DNA from: Biostraticola tofi
GTDB lineage: Bacteria; Pseudomonadota; Gammaproteobacteria; Enterobacterales; Enterobacteriaceae
NCBI RefSeq assembly: GCF_004343195.1
Contig: NZ_SMCR01000002.1
Coordinates: 1 to 64,000, forward strand
Direction: 5' to 3'
Length of the DNA: 64,000 bases
Each line of letters opens with the position of its first letter. The stretch's first letter is position 1. The notes beneath the pieces were generated by a model. That model did not search any database and had not been told where the DNA came from. It was given only the letters and a program-made list of their open reading frames with translations. Below, one piece after another: positions 62,653 to 64,000 of the stretch. Both the position numbers and the translations under genes were made by a program.

Positions 62653-64000
62653 GTGAATAAGCATCAATATCGCATTATCGACAAAATTAAATTTTCCCTC
62701 TTGAGGGGGAATAAGGGCAGTGACGGGAGAAAAGGTCATAATCTGGACCTAGGTGGTGAAATAGGGTTGAAAAAAATATTCGGTCACGGCCATTCGGCTT
62801 TCAGATTATGGGGGATAGGCATGTTTTGCGTGCTGAATAGCATTATCCCTAGCGTCAATGCCCAGATAGTGGGTGATATGACCTCCCCGCCAGAAAATCA
62901 GCCCAACATTATCAGCAGCGACAGCGGAACGCCACAGATTGATATTCAAACCCCTGGGCCTGGCGGCGTTTCACGCAACATGTATAGTCAATTTGATATT
63001 GATAACCGCGGTGCTGTCCTCAATAATTCATACCTCCCGGCCAAGACCCAGCAAGGTCTGCATATTAATGGCAATCCCCACTTGGCGAACGGGGCAGCCG
63101 ATATCATTTTGAATGAAGTCCACTCCTCTGATCCAAGCAGGCTCAACGGTCATATAGAAGTTGTCGGTCAGAAAGCCCAGGTCATCATCGCCAATCCCAG
63201 CGGAATTACCTGTGATGGCTGCGAATTTATCAATGCGCACCGGGCCACGCTTACCACCGGGCGAACGCTGTTCACCGAGGGGATGTTATCGGGTTATCAG
63301 GTAGAGAAGGGGAATATTGCAATTCAGGGTGATGGATGGCTATCTTCTGCTCAAGATTATACCGATATCATCGCGCGCAGCGTCACTATCAATGCCGCCC
63401 TGTGGGCGAATGATCTAAAAGTGACGAGCGGTCGGAATCGGGTAGATGCTCTGCATGAACACCATCATACGCTCACTGGCGATAATGGGACTGGCCCGGA
63501 CTGGGGGCTGGATGTGTCCGACCTGGGAGGTATGTATGCCGGTAAAATCAGGCTAAGGGGCACCAGGCAAGGCGTCGGAGTCAGTAATGGATTTTCTCTG
63601 AACGGCGAGATCGCCGCCCACTCCGGTGCGCTAATCCTGACGTCTGAAGGCCGTATAGAGAACAGTGGCACCCTGAAGAGTACCGGCGATCTTATCGTGT
63701 CTTCCCAGGCTGAGATCCTGAACAGCGGAACGCTGCTGTCAGAAAACGATGTCATGCTGGCCAGCGGCAACGATTTTGTTAACCGTAATAGTATTACTTC
63801 TGGTAAGCACATACGGATAAATGCTGCCAATCTTAACCTTGACCAAGGCGCTATCATGATAGCGGGGATTGGCCGCGGTGGGCTTCCAGCGGCAGAGGGT
63901 AATATCTTGGTTGAAACGTCAGGCGTTATTTCTGCCCGCGGCCTCATACTGGCAGCCGGAGATGTGGCGATGAAGGCAAATGGGATATCAGCCAGAGGCG
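62653..64000 (+). CDS. Two-partner secretion exoprotein TpsA (filamentous haemagglutinin type), 5' part
   Basis: The frame starts with GTG at 62653 and stays open to the window edge (449 codons seen). A long leader of about 70 residues begins with the extended signal MNKHQYRIIDKIKFSLLRG and ends with a hydrophobic core before NSIIPSVNAQ. The TPS domain follows: GVSRNMYSQFDIDNRGAVLN, VVGQKAQVIIANPSGITCDG and CEFINAHRATLTTGR. After that come beta-helix repeats (GEIAAHSGALILTSEGRIEN, AEILNSGTLLSEN). It is exported by the upstream TpsB. Whether it is an adhesin, haemolysin or CdiA-type toxin depends on its C-terminus, beyond the window. Confidence 0.93.
   Translation, partial: MNKHQYRIIDKIKFSLLRGNKGSDGRKGHNLDLGGEIGLKKIFGHGHSAFRLWGIGMFCVLNSIIPSVNAQIVGDMTSPPENQPNIISSDSGTPQIDIQTPGPGGVSRNMYSQFDIDNRGAVLNNSYLPAKTQQGLHINGNPHLANGAADIILNEVHSSDPSRLNGHIEVVGQKAQVIIANPSGITCDGCEFINAHRATLTTGRTLFTEGMLSGYQVEKGNIAIQGDGWLSSAQDYTDIIARSVTINAALWANDLKVTSGRNRVDALHEHHHTLTGDNGTGPDWGLDVSDLGGMYAGKIRLRGTRQGVGVSNGFSLNGEIAAHSGALILTSEGRIENSGTLKSTGDLIVSSQAEILNSGTLLSENDVMLASGNDFVNRNSITSGKHIRINAANLNLDQGAIMIAGIGRGGLPAAEGNILVETSGVISARGLILAAGDVAMKANGISARG

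Overview
The window looks like a chromosomal stretch of a plant- or insect-associated member of the Enterobacterales. The porin, PTS, TonB-receptor, ROK, GntR and two-partner-secretion genes are all of enterobacterial type. An oligogalacturonate lyase beside an oligogalacturonide-type binding protein points toward the pectin-using or Sodalis-like relatives. I could not compare it with any database, so the genus is open. No rRNA, tRNA or CRISPR array was seen.

Positions 1 to about 26,400 are accessory DNA. They begin with a decayed IS3-type transposase, then a small membrane protein/DUF1493 pair set between two decayed copies of one sequence, and a broken P4-type integrase. Next comes a five-gene leftward block: a 5'-nucleotidase-like gene and a complete-looking type I Zorya anti-phage locus, zorA-zorB-zorC-zorD. 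The zorC frame is cut by one in-frame TAA. After another IS3-type scrap lies a twelve-gene leftward sugar operon (24,017 to 12,235) with a divergent AraC-type regulator. It carries dehydrogenase, lactonase, dehydratase and aldolase genes of a non-phosphorylating deoxy-sugar pathway, and also a kinase and a DeoC-type aldolase. The segment is bounded by 115-bp near-identical direct repeats (2101-2215 and 25666-25780) that come from one IS2-group element. A wrecked hipBA toxin-antitoxin locus with well-preserved operators follows.

From 26,600 onward the DNA is richer in G and C and reads like the resident chromosome. It carries: (1) a pectin cluster (unknown 525-residue protein, oligogalacturonate lyase, orphan binding protein, sugar isomerase-like protein); (2) a class A beta-lactamase; (3) an amino-sugar operon (MFS importer, deaminase, deacetylase) with a ROK regulator; (4) a RidA-like gene divergent from a TetR-type regulator; (5) an iron-type cluster of beta-propeller lipoprotein plus TonB receptor; (6) a galactitol-type PTS with a small HTH protein; (7) a remnant of cysteine synthase/cystathionine lyase genes; (8) a large operon from 50,845 to 60,289 joining a polyamine-type ABC importer to 5-oxoprolinase subunits B and C, a GntR regulator, a DapA-family enzyme, an SDR and a D-aminoacylase-like hydrolase, with PxpA and an aminotransferase facing away; (9) a two-partner secretion pair whose large exoprotein gene runs off the right edge. 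Two intergenic microsatellites, of 8-bp and 5-bp units with 13 copies each, lie in this half.

The points most worth following are the stop codon in zorC, the 23.5-kb repeat-flanked segment, the sugar operon with two alternative aldolase routes, and the oxoprolinase/D-acylase operon.
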